The translations under genes were made by a program, and so were the position numbers. Below the pieces are notes generated by a model. The model saw nothing but the letters and a program-made list of their open reading frames with translations, had not been told where the DNA came from and made no database searches. 64,000 nucleotides of DNA from Deltaproteobacteria bacterium (lineage in GTDB: Bacteria; Acidobacteriota; Thermoanaerobaculia; Multivoradales; JAHZIX01): positions 1-64,000 of the forward strand of contig JAHZIX010000048.1 of assembly GCA_022601195.1 (NCBI GenBank), given 5' to 3'. Position 1 is the first letter of the stretch. Each line of letters starts with the position of its first letter. Below, one piece after another: positions 45,770 to 55,500 of the stretch.

Positions 45770-47683
45770 ATGCTTCGCACCCTGTTCGCCATCCTGATTT
45801 CCTTGATCTTGGCCACGACGAGTCTTGCAGCACAGGATCTTGAAAAAATGGGCCCTGAAATATTAGGCCCCACCGGCACCATCTTCGTGGATGGGACGAT
45901 CTGCACCCTTTCGGACGCCATTCTTGCAGCCAATGCCGACGCCCCCATCGGCGGCTGCACCGGTGCCAATGGAGTGGATACCCTTCTACTGGACGCGGAT
46001 GCCGAATTGACCAGCGCGGATCGAGTCAATTCCTCCTTGCTAGGCTTCTCTTTCGCCGGCCTGCCGGATATCACCTCCACCCTGATTCTCAGGGCTAACA
46101 ATGGCTTCGAGGTGCGCCGGGATCTCAGCCTCCCCTGTACTGAAGACGGTACCAACCATTTCCGCTTCTTCAATGTCACAAGCGGTGGTTCCCTGAAATT
46201 GGAAGGAATCACCTTGCGCAACGGCTGCGCTAACTTCGGTGGTGCGGTATTCGTTGATGGCGGTGGGCAGATCCTCGTCTCTGACTCCTCTTTTCTGGAC
46301 AATACCGCCCACGGCTCTACCTTCGTTACCGCCGGCGGCGGGGCCTTCGTTCTGCTCGACAGCCCGTTTCCAAGCTCCATCGAGAGGTCACTCTTCCAAG
46401 GTAACGAAGCGCGGGGGCCAAATGGCAGCGCCCTCGGCGGAGCCATCCAGACGGGCGACTTCTCCAACACCATCGAGACGATCTCAGCAACGGATTTCAT
46501 CGCCAACCGAGCCATTGCAGGAGCTGACGGTGCCGGCACCGGTGCCCGTGGAGGAGCCATCTCCGGTTGGAATATTTCCCTTGTGGATTCTACTTTCGTT
46601 CAAAACCAGGCCCTGGCTGGAGGCCTGCTTTCGAGAGCCCATGGAGGCGCCGTCTCGATGTCCGGGAGCGCGCTGGTCCTGCGCACCATCTTCCGGGAAA
46701 ATCTGGCACGTGGCGGACTAGGTGGGCCTGCCGGTTCCGGCGGTTACACCGGTAGTCCGGTCAGCATGGAGGATTGCCTCTTCGAGGCAAATCGGGCGGA
46801 GGGAGGAGATAGCGCCACGGGGGACGGCGGGGACGCCACCGCAGGGGGAGCGTCCATTTTCGGGATAGCGAACGTCGCAGGTCACGTCCGGAGAACCACC
46901 TTCGTGAAAAACATCGCAGTGGCCGGCGACTCAGACCAGGGAAACGGTGGTCAAGCTAGAGGAGGGGGAATGTACTGGGACGCGGAGGTCGATATGAACC
47001 AGGTCACTCTTTCCGAAAACGAGGCTCTGGGCGGTGATTCCCTGGCAGGAGACGGCGGCATGGCGATCGGCGGCGCTGTTTATCACCAACGGACCCTGCC
47101 GATCGTGCACCATCTCACCGCGGTGGGAAACTTGGCTCGGGGAGGTGCTGGAACGATCGCTGACGGAGTCGGTTCGGCGGGAGGCTTGTGTCTCAACTGC
47201 GGCCAGCCGACGGTCAGTACCCTTGTCTTCGACAACAGCCTACTAGCCAACAACCGGGTTCAAAGCGCTGATGGCGCGCCCGCGGGCTCCGATTGCGAAG
47301 GCGGCACCGGCGCTGCCAGCTCGGGCTTCAACCTCGCGGAGGTGCCAGGGGGTTGCGACTTTAGTGGCCCCAACGACCAGACCGGGGTCGACCCGATGGT
47401 TTTACCGCTCCAAGAAGACGGTTGCAGTACCTTACTACCCGATGGGAGCTGCCTGCCGGTCCATCCCTTGGCGCCATCGAGCCCGGCCCTGGACGCCGGC
47501 AGCTGCACTGCCTCCGGCGCAACCCAGGATGCCCGGGGCTCCGCTCGCCCCTTCGACCAGCCAGCTGCCTTCAACGTCGACGATGGCTGCGACATCGGAT
47601 CCTTCGAGCGAGGTCTGGTGAGCCTCTTTACAGATGGTTTCGAAAGCGGCGACACGGCCGCTTGGGCGCTGACCATCCCTTGA
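45770..47683 (+). CDS. Secreted parallel beta-helix protein with C-terminal DGFESGDTAAW motif
   Basis: A signal peptide (LRTLFAILISLILATTSLAA) is followed by CTLSDAILAANADAPIGGCT, a variant of the CSLRDAI.AAN opening typical of choice-of-anchor Q / pectin-lyase-like proteins. Glycine-rich coils with G-G-A(I/V) turns (LGGAIQTGDFS; ARGGAISGWNISLVDSTFVQ; AHGGAVSMSGSALVL) mark the right-handed helix. DARGSARPFDQPAAFNVDDG and CDIGSFERG near the end are also typical of this group. The last 20 residues hold LFTDGFESGDTAAW, the short motif repeated in the giant protein at 7.4-7.7 kb. Probably a surface polysaccharide-associated protein; no lyase residues can be assigned. Confidence 0.85.
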   Translation: MLRTLFAILISLILATTSLAAQDLEKMGPEILGPTGTIFVDGTICTLSDAILAANADAPIGGCTGANGVDTLLLDADAELTSADRVNSSLLGFSFAGLPDITSTLILRANNGFEVRRDLSLPCTEDGTNHFRFFNVTSGGSLKLEGITLRNGCANFGGAVFVDGGGQILVSDSSFLDNTAHGSTFVTAGGGAFVLLDSPFPSSIERSLFQGNEARGPNGSALGGAIQTGDFSNTIETISATDFIANRAIAGADGAGTGARGGAISGWNISLVDSTFVQNQALAGGLLSRAHGGAVSMSGSALVLRTIFRENLARGGLGGPAGSGGYTGSPVSMEDCLFEANRAEGGDSATGDGGDATAGGASIFGIANVAGHVRRTTFVKNIAVAGDSDQGNGGQARGGGMYWDAEVDMNQVTLSENEALGGDSLAGDGGMAIGGAVYHQRTLPIVHHLTAVGNLARGGAGTIADGVGSAGGLCLNCGQPTVSTLVFDNSLLANNRVQSADGAPAGSDCEGGTGAASSGFNLAEVPGGCDFSGPNDQTGVDPMVLPLQEDGCSTLLPDGSCLPVHPLAPSSPALDAGSCTASGATQDARGSARPFDQPAAFNVDDGCDIGSFERGLVSLFTDGFESGDTAAWALTIP

Positions 47684-47770
47684 GAGGAGCGACCTCGTCG
47701 AGCAGGAGAAGGTAGAATCCTCTCTACCCTCGCCTTCCCAGCGGGGCAAAGAAGTCTTCTAGGAGAAGCC

Positions 47771-48757
47771 ATGGAAACCGTCCGCCTCGGCCGAACTGGC
47801 CTGCAAGTCTCCCCCATCTGTCTCGGTTGCATGACCTACGGCGATCCGAGCCGCGGCAGCCATCCTTGGACATTGCCCGAGGAGGCCAGCCGGCCCCTCC
47901 TGCGAAGAGCGCTGGAGCTGGGAATCAATTTCTTCGACACCGCCAACAGCTACTCCGGTGGCACCAGCGAGGAGTTCGTTGGGCGAGCTCTCAAGGAGTT
48001 TGCCCGGCGAGACGAGATCGTCCTCGCCACCAAAGTGTACTTTCCCTGGGGAAAGGGTCCCAACTGCGGCGGCCTTTCCCGCAAGGCTATTTTCACTGCC
48101 ATCGATGACAGCCTGAAGCGCCTTGGGACGGACTATGTCGACCTCTACCAGATTCACCGCTGGGACTACGAAACCCCCATCGAAGAGACCCTGGAGGCCC
48201 TTCACGATGTGGTCAAAGCCGGCAAGGCACGTTATATCGGCGCCTCCTCCATGCATGCCTGGCAGTTCGCCAAGGCTCTCTACACCGCCGACCTCCATGG
48301 CTGGACCCGCTTCGTCTCCATGCAGCCCCACTACAGCCTTCTCTACCGGGAGGAAGAACGGGAAATGCTCCGCCTTTGCTCCTCGGAGGAAATCGGTGTC
48401 ATCCCCTGGAGCCCTCTGGGCCGGGGACGCCTAACCCGCCCCTGGCAAGACGAGCCAACTTCGTCTCGGGAAAAGACCGATACCTATGGCAGGAACCTCT
48501 TCGAGCGGACCCAAGAAGCAGACAAAGCCGTGGTGGGAGAGGTCAATCGCATCGCGACTGAAAAAGAAGTACCGCCGGCTCAGGTCGCTTTGGCCTGGAT
48601 CCTCCATCAGCCGGTGGTCACCGCACCTATCATCGGCGCCTCTAAGCCTCACCACCTGAACGACGCCGTTGCAGCTCTATCCGTTAAGCTCAGTGAGGTA
48701 GAGCTCGATCGCCTAGAAAGCCCCTATCAACCCCACGAAGTGGTGGGACACGTCTGA
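47771..48757 (+). CDS. Aldo/keto reductase
   Basis: A 328-residue (alpha/beta)8 NADPH oxidoreductase of the AKR superfamily. METVRLGRTGLQVSPICLGC is the standard beginning; Asp56 and Tyr61 (FFDTANSYSGG), Lys in LATKVYFPWG and His in YQIHRWDYETPIEE form the catalytic tetrad. GASSMHAWQFAKALYTAD resembles the YajO-like subgroup. VIPWSPLGRGRLTRPW and TAPIIGASKPHHLND are the usual cofactor-binding segments. AGGAGAAGCC precedes the ATG. Stop and the next ATG are 11 bp apart, so it is probably translated together with the following membrane protein. Substrate unknown. Confidence 0.93.
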   Translation: METVRLGRTGLQVSPICLGCMTYGDPSRGSHPWTLPEEASRPLLRRALELGINFFDTANSYSGGTSEEFVGRALKEFARRDEIVLATKVYFPWGKGPNCGGLSRKAIFTAIDDSLKRLGTDYVDLYQIHRWDYETPIEETLEALHDVVKAGKARYIGASSMHAWQFAKALYTADLHGWTRFVSMQPHYSLLYREEEREMLRLCSSEEIGVIPWSPLGRGRLTRPWQDEPTSSREKTDTYGRNLFERTQEADKAVVGEVNRIATEKEVPPAQVALAWILHQPVVTAPIIGASKPHHLNDAVAALSVKLSEVELDRLESPYQPHEVVGHV

Positions 48758-48768
48758 GAGGTAGCGCC

Positions 48769-49353
48769 ATGGTCATCACTGTCACCGATTGGTTGGTCGA
48801 CGAGAGCAAATGGTTTTTCGTTTCCCTTGTGGTCGCAAGCGTTCTGACAACGCTAGTGCTCGCACACCAGCGGCGGCGTGGGCTAGGCCCCGACCTCCTG
48901 GTTCCCTGGGCGCTGAACCTTTTCTATGGGTGCACCATCGGTACCATGGCCTTCGGACACATCTTGGCGGTGACCATCAAGCTCTTCCAGGGCACCTTGG
49001 ATGCCTCCCCCGTGATGACAGTTCTCCTCTACGGCATCGGCTTTGCCCTGGCGATCCCAGCTGGCTCTCTAGTCGCCTCGACCTGGCGGTTTCCCAAGGA
49101 CGAGCCCCGGGCCCAACACCAAGGAATGGTGTTCAACCTTTGGCTAGGGGCAACTCTCCTTGTGCTGGGCCTGCACAACTTCGTCTTGGCCGTGCCTGCC
49201 CTCTTCAATATCGCCTATCGTTTCCATACTCGGCGAGCGGTAGGTTGGGGCATCGTGACGGTGGCCGGAGTCGCCTATGCGGGGCTCTTGGTCGGCTCGT
49301 TGATTTTTCTAGCTAGCGGACAAAGCTTCGAGCAATTCTCTGGCATGGAATAG
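48769..49353 (+). CDS. Small multi-pass membrane protein
   Basis: The 194-residue product has about five hydrophobic helices (WFFVSLVVASVLTTLVLA; VMTVLLYGIGFALAIPAGSL; GMVFNLWLGATLLVLGLHNF; AVGWGIVTVAGVAYAGLLVG). No family was recognised. It follows the aldo/keto reductase by 11 bp and has GAGAGGTAGCGCC before the ATG, so the two form a small operon. Its function is unclear. Confidence 0.75.
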   Translation: MVITVTDWLVDESKWFFVSLVVASVLTTLVLAHQRRRGLGPDLLVPWALNLFYGCTIGTMAFGHILAVTIKLFQGTLDASPVMTVLLYGIGFALAIPAGSLVASTWRFPKDEPRAQHQGMVFNLWLGATLLVLGLHNFVLAVPALFNIAYRFHTRRAVGWGIVTVAGVAYAGLLVGSLIFLASGQSFEQFSGME

Positions 49354-49909
49354 ATCCAGCGACTTTCTAGCCCTTGTTCCTCACCGACCGTCTACAACGA
49401 CGGCGGAGGTGTCTAGTTTTCCTTCATTAGAAGGCGAATTCGCTTCACGGCAAAGTGCGACTCTGCCTATGCCCTCGAAATGCCTGTTTTCCTGAATCTC
49501 CAGACCACTCTGGTGCCTCGCCCCGATTTCGGTGAAAGGCGTGGAGACCCCCATGGCAAAGGTAAGGCATCCAAACATTCCCCAGGCTCACGGCCGGAGT
49601 GCCCCTGGCCCGCCAAGCCTCTGTACTCCTCGTAGCCCTACATATGGGGATAGAGTCCCCCGTTTTCATCAGAGGGCGAACTGGAACAATTGAGAGGGAG
49701 GAAACGTAAACGATAGTGCCAAAGAGAGGAAGCCCTGCAGGAGGCATCACTAGAACAGGTGTCCGACAGGTATTCCATGAATACTGCCAATACACTTCTC
49801 TTCTAGGAGCTGGCCTAATAGGGGCTGGCCGACTAGGCGCAAAATGGGTGGCTCCACTTGTCATCTGCCTACGATGCCGGAGTGAAAATCCTTGGAGGTT
49901 TAGAAAGCC
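49354..49909. other. Intergenic region upstream of the TolB-like gene
   Basis: No gene recognised in 556 bp. A long leftward frame that crosses into the TolB-like gene (49445-50281) is a shadow without family features. The strip presumably holds the promoter of the TolB-like gene; TTGGAGG lies 11 bases before its ATG. Confidence 0.45.
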
Positions 49910-50881
49910 ATGCGAAAATTCATCGTCATCTCCCTCGTCACTGGAATTTTGGCTTCTACCGGCGTAGCCCGCGCCAAGAGCGCGGACAAACCGTCTGGCG
50001 AAATTCTTTTCTACAGCGAGCGAGGAGGAAAGGGACAACTCTTCCTTCTCGATTTCGAGGGCGGAGGTGTTCGGCCCGTGGGTCGCTCCGGTAGCCGCCC
50101 GGATCACTACCCCCAGTGGTCGCCGAACGGCCAACGAATCCTTTTCGAATCCTATCGGACCGGCGGTTGGCACTCCTGGGGGATGGATCCCGACGGCAAA
50201 AATCCTCGCCGCATCAGCGACTTTCCTGGTGGCAGCACGCAGCACTACGAATTCGACGCTAGCTTTGCCCCTGACAATCAAACGATCATCTTCATCAACA
50301 ACTTTGACCTCTATGAGGTGAGCTCCAAGGATCGAACGCCTCGCCGGTTGGGGCCGGCAACCCCTGCCCTCTACGAGTCCGCACCCTCCTTTGCACCGAA
50401 CGGCAACCGCATCGTATTCAGTGGGTACCAGTCAACGGACGAGACCGTGCACCTCTACACGGTTGATGCAAAGGGAGAAAACCGCCAGCAGCTGACCTCC
50501 GGGAAGGGGTGGAGCTTGGCCCCCACTTGGTCTCCGGATGGAGCCAAAATTCTCTTTTACTCGGACCGTGAGGGAAGCTTGGAACTGTACGAATTGGATA
50601 GTAAGGGTGGTGTCCCCAGGCCCGTCCTTCAACCAGACGCCATCAAGGAAGCCGGCTTCGGCAGCACGAAACGAATCGATCCCTGGGACAACGACAACGG
50701 AGCCGTTTGGCAATACCGAGCCTCCTACTCTCCAGATGGGGAGTGGATCGCCTTCAGTCGCCAGGTCGAAGGGGACCGGGAGCTCTTCATCAGCAATCGA
50801 CAAGGCACAGAGATTCGTCGCATCACTCACCACAAAGGTCACGACGGGATGCCTGCCTGGCGGCCATCTGAACAAAACTAG
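49910..50881 (+). CDS. Secreted TolB-like PD40 beta-propeller protein
   Basis: A signal peptide (MRKFIVISLVTGILASTGVA) is followed by PD40/WD40-like blades: YPQWSPNGQRILFESYRTGG, FDASFAPDNQTIIFINNFDL, APSFAPNGNRIVFSGYQST, APTWSPDGAKILFYSDREGS and RASYSPDGEWIAFSRQ. The 323 residues make about six blades with no catalytic domain attached, so it is a stand-alone periplasmic propeller, as in the C-terminal domain of TolB. A strong hairpin after the stop suggests it is monocistronic. Confidence 0.87.
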   Translation: MRKFIVISLVTGILASTGVARAKSADKPSGEILFYSERGGKGQLFLLDFEGGGVRPVGRSGSRPDHYPQWSPNGQRILFESYRTGGWHSWGMDPDGKNPRRISDFPGGSTQHYEFDASFAPDNQTIIFINNFDLYEVSSKDRTPRRLGPATPALYESAPSFAPNGNRIVFSGYQSTDETVHLYTVDAKGENRQQLTSGKGWSLAPTWSPDGAKILFYSDREGSLELYELDSKGGVPRPVLQPDAIKEAGFGSTKRIDPWDNDNGAVWQYRASYSPDGEWIAFSRQVEGDRELFISNRQGTEIRRITHHKGHDGMPAWRPSEQN

Positions 50882-50908
50882 CCCTTGATTCCCGCCGTGC
50901 TTTGAATG

Positions 50909-50942
50909 ACGAAGGCGAAGCTGCCAGCAGCTTCGCCTTCGT
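50909..50942 (+). terminator. Probable terminator after the TolB-like gene
   Basis: A perfect 15-bp inverted repeat (ACGAAGGCGAAGCTG / CAGCTTCGCCTTCGT) with the 4-base loop CCAG lies 28 bp after the stop. No T-run follows. Confidence 0.7.
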
Positions 50943-50979
50943 GCCCTCCGAGCCGTTCCTACTGCTTCGACATTACTGG

Positions 50980-51039
50980 CTGGCAGTGAGCCTGGCAGTG
51001 AGCCTGGCAGTGAGCCTGGCAGTGAGCCTGGCAGTGAGG
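50980..51039. repeat. Five tandem 12-bp repeats upstream of the sigma factor gene
   Basis: Five units of CTGGCAGTGAGC (last one ends GG) follow each other without gaps, 115 bp before the sigma factor start. The unit is a multiple of three, but no real gene covers it. It is a simple-sequence locus that could vary in copy number and alter the promoter region of the sigma factor gene. Confidence 0.85.
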
Positions 51040-51154
51040 CCGCAATAGAAGCTGCCTTGGCCTCTCCGAAAGTCTGGGGCATCTCCTTCGTCGGGAGGAG
51101 TTGCGGGTGCACCGATGGGCGATAGGATGCGGCGGAACAGAGGAGCTTCTATCG

Positions 51155-51769
51155 ATGGTGTTCAAGTGGCGCCGCCGCGCCTCGGGGAAATCGGCGCCTT
51201 CTCGACAAGCGACAGCAGAGGGCGACGCCCAGCAACGATTCTCGGACCTCATGGATCTTCATGGGGCATCGTTGCGGGCAGCCGTCTACCAAAGCTGCCC
51301 GGAAGAGTTGCGCCAACATCTGGAGGATATCGAGCAGGAAGCCCGCCTTCGGATATGGAAAGCGATTCAAGCTGAGAGGAAATTCAACAATCCCAAGTCT
51401 TATATATACAAGGTCGGCGTAAACGCTACCCGCGATGCGGTGGCCAAGCTACGTGGCCGAGGCGCTGTGGAAACACAACTGGAGCCCAGCACGCCGGAAA
51501 CGGCACCTCCCGCCGAGGAAGGGACGGCAGGGACCGATCCGCGGCTCTGGCGACGGCAAGTGATGGCGAGTCTGGAACGCTGCCTCGCCAAACTGGCCGA
51601 AAATCGGCAGCTGGCGGTGCGATTGCACCTCCAGGGCTTCAGCAACCAGGAAGTGGCCGACATGCTGAGTTGGAGCGAGCCCAAGGCGCGTAATTTGATC
51701 TATCGGGGCCTCACCGACCTACGGCGAACCCTGTCCGAAGAAGGAATCGACTATGAAGCTCCGAGCTGA
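51155..51769 (+). CDS. ECF-type RNA polymerase sigma factor
   Basis: Start at ATG 51155 with GAGGAG upstream; the frame extends back to 51101. The 204-residue product has sigma region 2 (HLEDIEQEARLRIWKAIQAE; NPKSYIYKVGVNATRDAVAK) and region 4 (SLERCLAKLAENRQLAVRLH; GFSNQEVADMLSWSEPKARN; LIYRGLTDLRRTL). The layout is that of extracytoplasmic-function sigma factors. It overlaps the anti-sigma gene by 17 bp, a sign of translational coupling. A 12-bp tandem array lies in its upstream region. The convergent CHAT lipoprotein is the nearest candidate member of the same circuit. Confidence 0.88.
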   Translation: MVFKWRRRASGKSAPSRQATAEGDAQQRFSDLMDLHGASLRAAVYQSCPEELRQHLEDIEQEARLRIWKAIQAERKFNNPKSYIYKVGVNATRDAVAKLRGRGAVETQLEPSTPETAPPAEEGTAGTDPRLWRRQVMASLERCLAKLAENRQLAVRLHLQGFSNQEVADMLSWSEPKARNLIYRGLTDLRRTLSEEGIDYEAPS

Positions 51770-52508
51770 AGAAGCCAGCCAGCTGTACCGCGAGTCGACT
51801 CGAAGCTCGCAGCCTCCTGGGGATCGTTGCCTCGCCGACGATCGACTGGAAGCCTTATTGGCCGGGCAGCTTTCCGACAAAGATCGCCGCTCGGTCGCGG
51901 AACACCTGGCTCGCTGCTCAGACTGCTCCAGCCGCTACCAGGCTCTTTCCCGAAACCCAGCGAAAGCCGGGGACCCGGGTCGGTTTTCTCGAAGCAGCCC
52001 CGGCCTAAAGAGATGGTGGCCTCTAGCGGCAGCTATCGTCCTGACGGCGGGAGCAGGCCTGGTGATCAACCTGACTCAGCCACCAACTCCCCTCGAAGAC
52101 GTGCTGCGATCCGGTCGCTCCTTCGGTGCCGCTGTGAAACCGGCCGATGGAGCCGTTCTCTCTGCAGCACCAGGCCGTTTCGAGTGGCGAGAAGAAGGAG
52201 AGCCGCGCCGCTACCGGCTTCAGCTCTATGGCGAAAAACCTGGTACCAGAGTACCCGGCACCACAGAAGAGACTCCTCTGTGGGAAAGCCCATGGCTGGA
52301 GACTCCTACCGCTGAGCTCCCTCCATCCCTTCGGCAGGAGCTCGCAAAGGGAGGTATCTTTCACTGGAGGATTTCTACCGAGAACACTGATTCGACCGAG
52401 AACATTGATTCGACCGAGAACACTGGGGCCCCACCCATCTCTCCCCTCTTTCGATTGGAGATCATCCCTCCGAAACCTCGACTCCCTCCTCAGAGCCAGT
52501 TTCCGTAG
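51753..52508 (+). CDS. Membrane anti-sigma factor with zinc-finger-like N-terminus
   Basis: The N-terminal RSVAEHLARCSDCSSRYQAL contains the HxxxCxxC pattern of zf-HC2 anti-sigma domains (His-Leu-Ala-Arg-Cys-Ser-Asp-Cys). A single helix (WWPLAAAIVLTAGAGLVINL) crosses the membrane near residue 95. The outside part has an FRWxxxxxxxRYRLQLYGE-like strand region (FEWREEGEPRRYRLQLYGEK) common in these proteins. The tail contains three units TENTDS/TENIDS/TENTG encoded by an 18-bp DNA repeat. Overlaps the sigma factor gene by 17 bp, and its last 19 bp overlap the convergent CHAT gene. Confidence 0.85.
   Translation: MKLRAEEASQLYRESTRSSQPPGDRCLADDRLEALLAGQLSDKDRRSVAEHLARCSDCSSRYQALSRNPAKAGDPGRFSRSSPGLKRWWPLAAAIVLTAGAGLVINLTQPPTPLEDVLRSGRSFGAAVKPADGAVLSAAPGRFEWREEGEPRRYRLQLYGEKPGTRVPGTTEETPLWESPWLETPTAELPPSLRQELAKGGIFHWRISTENTDSTENIDSTENTGAPPISPLFRLEIIPPKPRLPPQSQFP
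52377..52428 (+). repeat. Three 18-bp repeats coding (S)TEN(T/I)DS
   Basis: ACCGAGAACACTGATTCG, ACCGAGAACATTGATTCG and a third unit that diverges after ACCGAGAACACTG lie in the anti-sigma gene. They code a Ser/Thr/Glu/Asn spacer between the folded outer part and the C-terminus. Confidence 0.8.
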
Positions 52509-55500
52509 ATCTGAAAAGCGGCCCAATAACGAGGATGGGAAGCGTCCAGCTCAGCTTGCCCCCAAGAGTCCAAGCCGAACCATCGAAAAACTCGGGCGAG
52601 CTTCCCTGCCGCGGGAACGGAAATGGGTGAGCTCAGTAGTCGGATTTGAGCCCTGCGAAGGGCTTCGTCTTTGGACAACCCCTCCGCCAGTCCCTGGTAG
52701 AACAGGGCCATGAGCTCCGCCGTGGATCGATCCGAAATAGGCCATAGGGAGGCCAGCACGCTTTGGGCTCCTGCGTAGTGGAAAGCTCTGGCCAGGCCCA
52801 TCAATCCTTCCCCGGTCATCACCTCTCCAAGAGCAGATTCGCAAGCCGATAGAGTCACCAAGTGGGCACGAAGCTCCAGGTCCTCAAAGATCTCCCAGGC
52901 CTGGAGAAGACCGTCGTGCCCGCCAGGAGCCAGTACCAGGGCAGAGTCCAGGGGAAATCTCTCGTCCACCAGGCTGTGGGTAGCGAAGTGCACTAAGGGC
53001 GTGTCGGGATCGAGCTGTCGCACTCGATCCTCCGAAGCCTCCGGGCCTGTGAACGCCCGAGAACGGCCACCAAAGATCGCTGCCAACCGCTCCACTTCCT
53101 GGCGGGCCCCTAGGAGGCGGGACGGGAAACCATCGGGAACTTCATCGCCCTCCTGGCCTCTCACCGGAACCGTCGCGGAAGTCTCCGGATCCCCAAAGGC
53201 CACCAAGGAGACTCCCTCCCCAGGGTCGAGGAGCGGACCTTGTCGGCTTGCCGCCAACTCCCGAAAAAGACCGATGGACGCCACCACATGCAGGGCCTTG
53301 TCCTCGATGAAATAGCGACTGACCCCTGGCTCCCCTCCAACGGCAGGAAGGGCACCAAAGGGCAGCAGATGCAGCACCCCATCGGGCACAAAAAGGACTC
53401 GCTGCGCTGCCGCTATTTCCTCCTCCAAAGGCTCCAAGAGCCAACCTCGCAGTTCCTCCCCGACGGGTCCCATGGAATCTGGTCCGATGGAATCCGCTGG
53501 TTCCTCGTCGGCGGATGGATTTTGCAGCAGACGCCGGTACTGATGAACTTTCCCTGCCAGTCGCCGCTCGCCGATGGAGACCTCGACGACTCTTAGGGGA
53601 AGGTTCCTGCCGAGAGCAAAAACCCAGGTCCGGTCCTGACCAACGAAAAAGGACAGGGCCAAAGTTCTCGGGTCGAGAGCCGCTGTAGCCTCGGTGACCG
53701 TCAGGGATCGAGGGCTCGAGAGCTCCGCCAGGCGCGGGGCCTGTTGCCGAATCTCTGACCGGATCTGTTGCTGCCTATCCCTCGCCAGCCTCAGGGCGCG
53801 TTGCGCCTCGACGTGTTCCTCCGGAGAGCTCCGATCTGAAAAGGCGGCGAGCCGACCCAGCGCTTCCCCATAGTCGGAACGAGCCCGTCGCCGCTCCAGA
53901 TCGAGCTCCGGACTCAGGGCGGAGCGAAACACCAAATCCCTCTCGGCCAGCATCGCCAGGAGGGCTTGAGCGCGAGATCTCTCCAGCAATGAAAAGGCCT
54001 CTTGGGGCCGGTCCATCTCCAAAAGCAACTGCAAATAGTCATCGTAGAGGGCCCGGTTCTTGGCCCGTTGACGAGCGCCCACCTCCGGAGACCCCAGTCG
54101 AGGAAGCTGCCGCTCGAGAGCTTGGATTGCGGCTTCGAAGGCATCCAGAGCCTCTTCTCGGCGCCCCCCAGAGACCAAGGCGAGAGCCAACTCATGACGA
54201 ATCTCTGCGTGAGCCACGGTGTCCGGCGCCAAACGGTGGAAGGCCTCTTCTGCGGCACGAAGCAACCCTTCCGCCTGCTCCGGTCTTGCCTCGAGATGAG
54301 CCAATCTCCCCAGTTGAAAGCTCGCCCACCCCTCCCAAAGACCACCGGGAGCAAGGCGGTGCCACTCTTCTCGCCCTGCGCTGAGCACCTCGCGAGCTTC
54401 CTCCTTTTGGCCCAATTCGAGAGTCGCTCTCCCCAATTCGACGCGCAGCTGGGCCGTCGTAGTACTCCCCGGAAGCCTTCGTTCAAAGGCCGCTAAGGAA
54501 CGCTGGTAGTGGCTGGCCGTTTCCCCTGGGAGCCCCTTGTATTCCGCCAGCTCCGCCAGGTTCCACAGAACCTCTGCGGTGGTGGCTCCCTGGCCGCCAT
54601 CGACTCCTTCGGCGAGCTGCAAAGCTTCGGCCAACAGCTCTTCCGCTGTCGCCACCTGGCCCCGACGCATGGCCAGGCCACCAAGCCCTCTCAACGCCCA
54701 AACATGGTGAGGGCTGCCCGGTACCTGCCGTTGAAAAATCTCCAGAGACCGCCGGATCCACCTCTCCGCAGTCACCAGGTCTCCTCGCACCGCAGCTAGT
54801 GACCCCATTCCTCGGTACGCGTTGCCCATCTCCCGATCGGCCACTCCAGCTGTCTCGTAGAGCCCCACCGCCTCCTCATAGTGGCGGCCAGCAGCGGCCA
54901 GATCGCCCCGAGCCGCCGCTGTCCGGCCGAGCTGGTAGATCAACTGGGCCTTCGGTGGCAGCCCAGCCTTGCACCGCTCGAGAATCCCCTGGGCGCGAGC
55001 AAACTCTTGTGCGGCTGCCCTCAGATCGCCCCGGGCTCGGTGGCATTGGGCGATCAATTGCGTCGCTTCAGCGAGGTTCGTCGAAAACTCCGTCTCGGCT
55101 CGAATTCGATCGACCGCCCGTTCGAAGTCCGCCTGGGCCTTGGCTTGCCGGGATCCATTGAAAAAAGAAATGCCACGGCGCAGTAGAACCGCAGCTTGGG
55201 CCAGAGGGCGTGACTCCAGAAGTTCGATGGAGTGGCCAAAGGCCTCTCTCGCCGGCTCCAGGTTCGTGGTTTGCCACAGCAGAGCACCACGCCGCCACCA
55301 CATCCAGGCGAGAATCTCCAGGCCGCGACCCTCGAGCATCCCATGGGAGTTGTTGGCCCTAGAAAAGCCCTGGGCCGCCTGCTCAGCAGCAGCCAACGCC
55401 GCGTCGAAGGCCTCCTCCCGTTGGGGGCTTCCTGCCGAGGAAATTTCTGCAAGGTGCAAATGAAGCCACAGGGCCCTCGAAGGAGGAGACTGGCCAGCAG

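Noticed and set aside
49445..50281. Leftward frame of 278 codons
   Set aside because: Overlaps the start of the TolB-like gene, which has a signal peptide and PD40 blades; the leftward product looks random.
50980..51039. CRISPR-like array
   Set aside because: The units are 12 bp and adjoin without spacers; no cas genes nearby.
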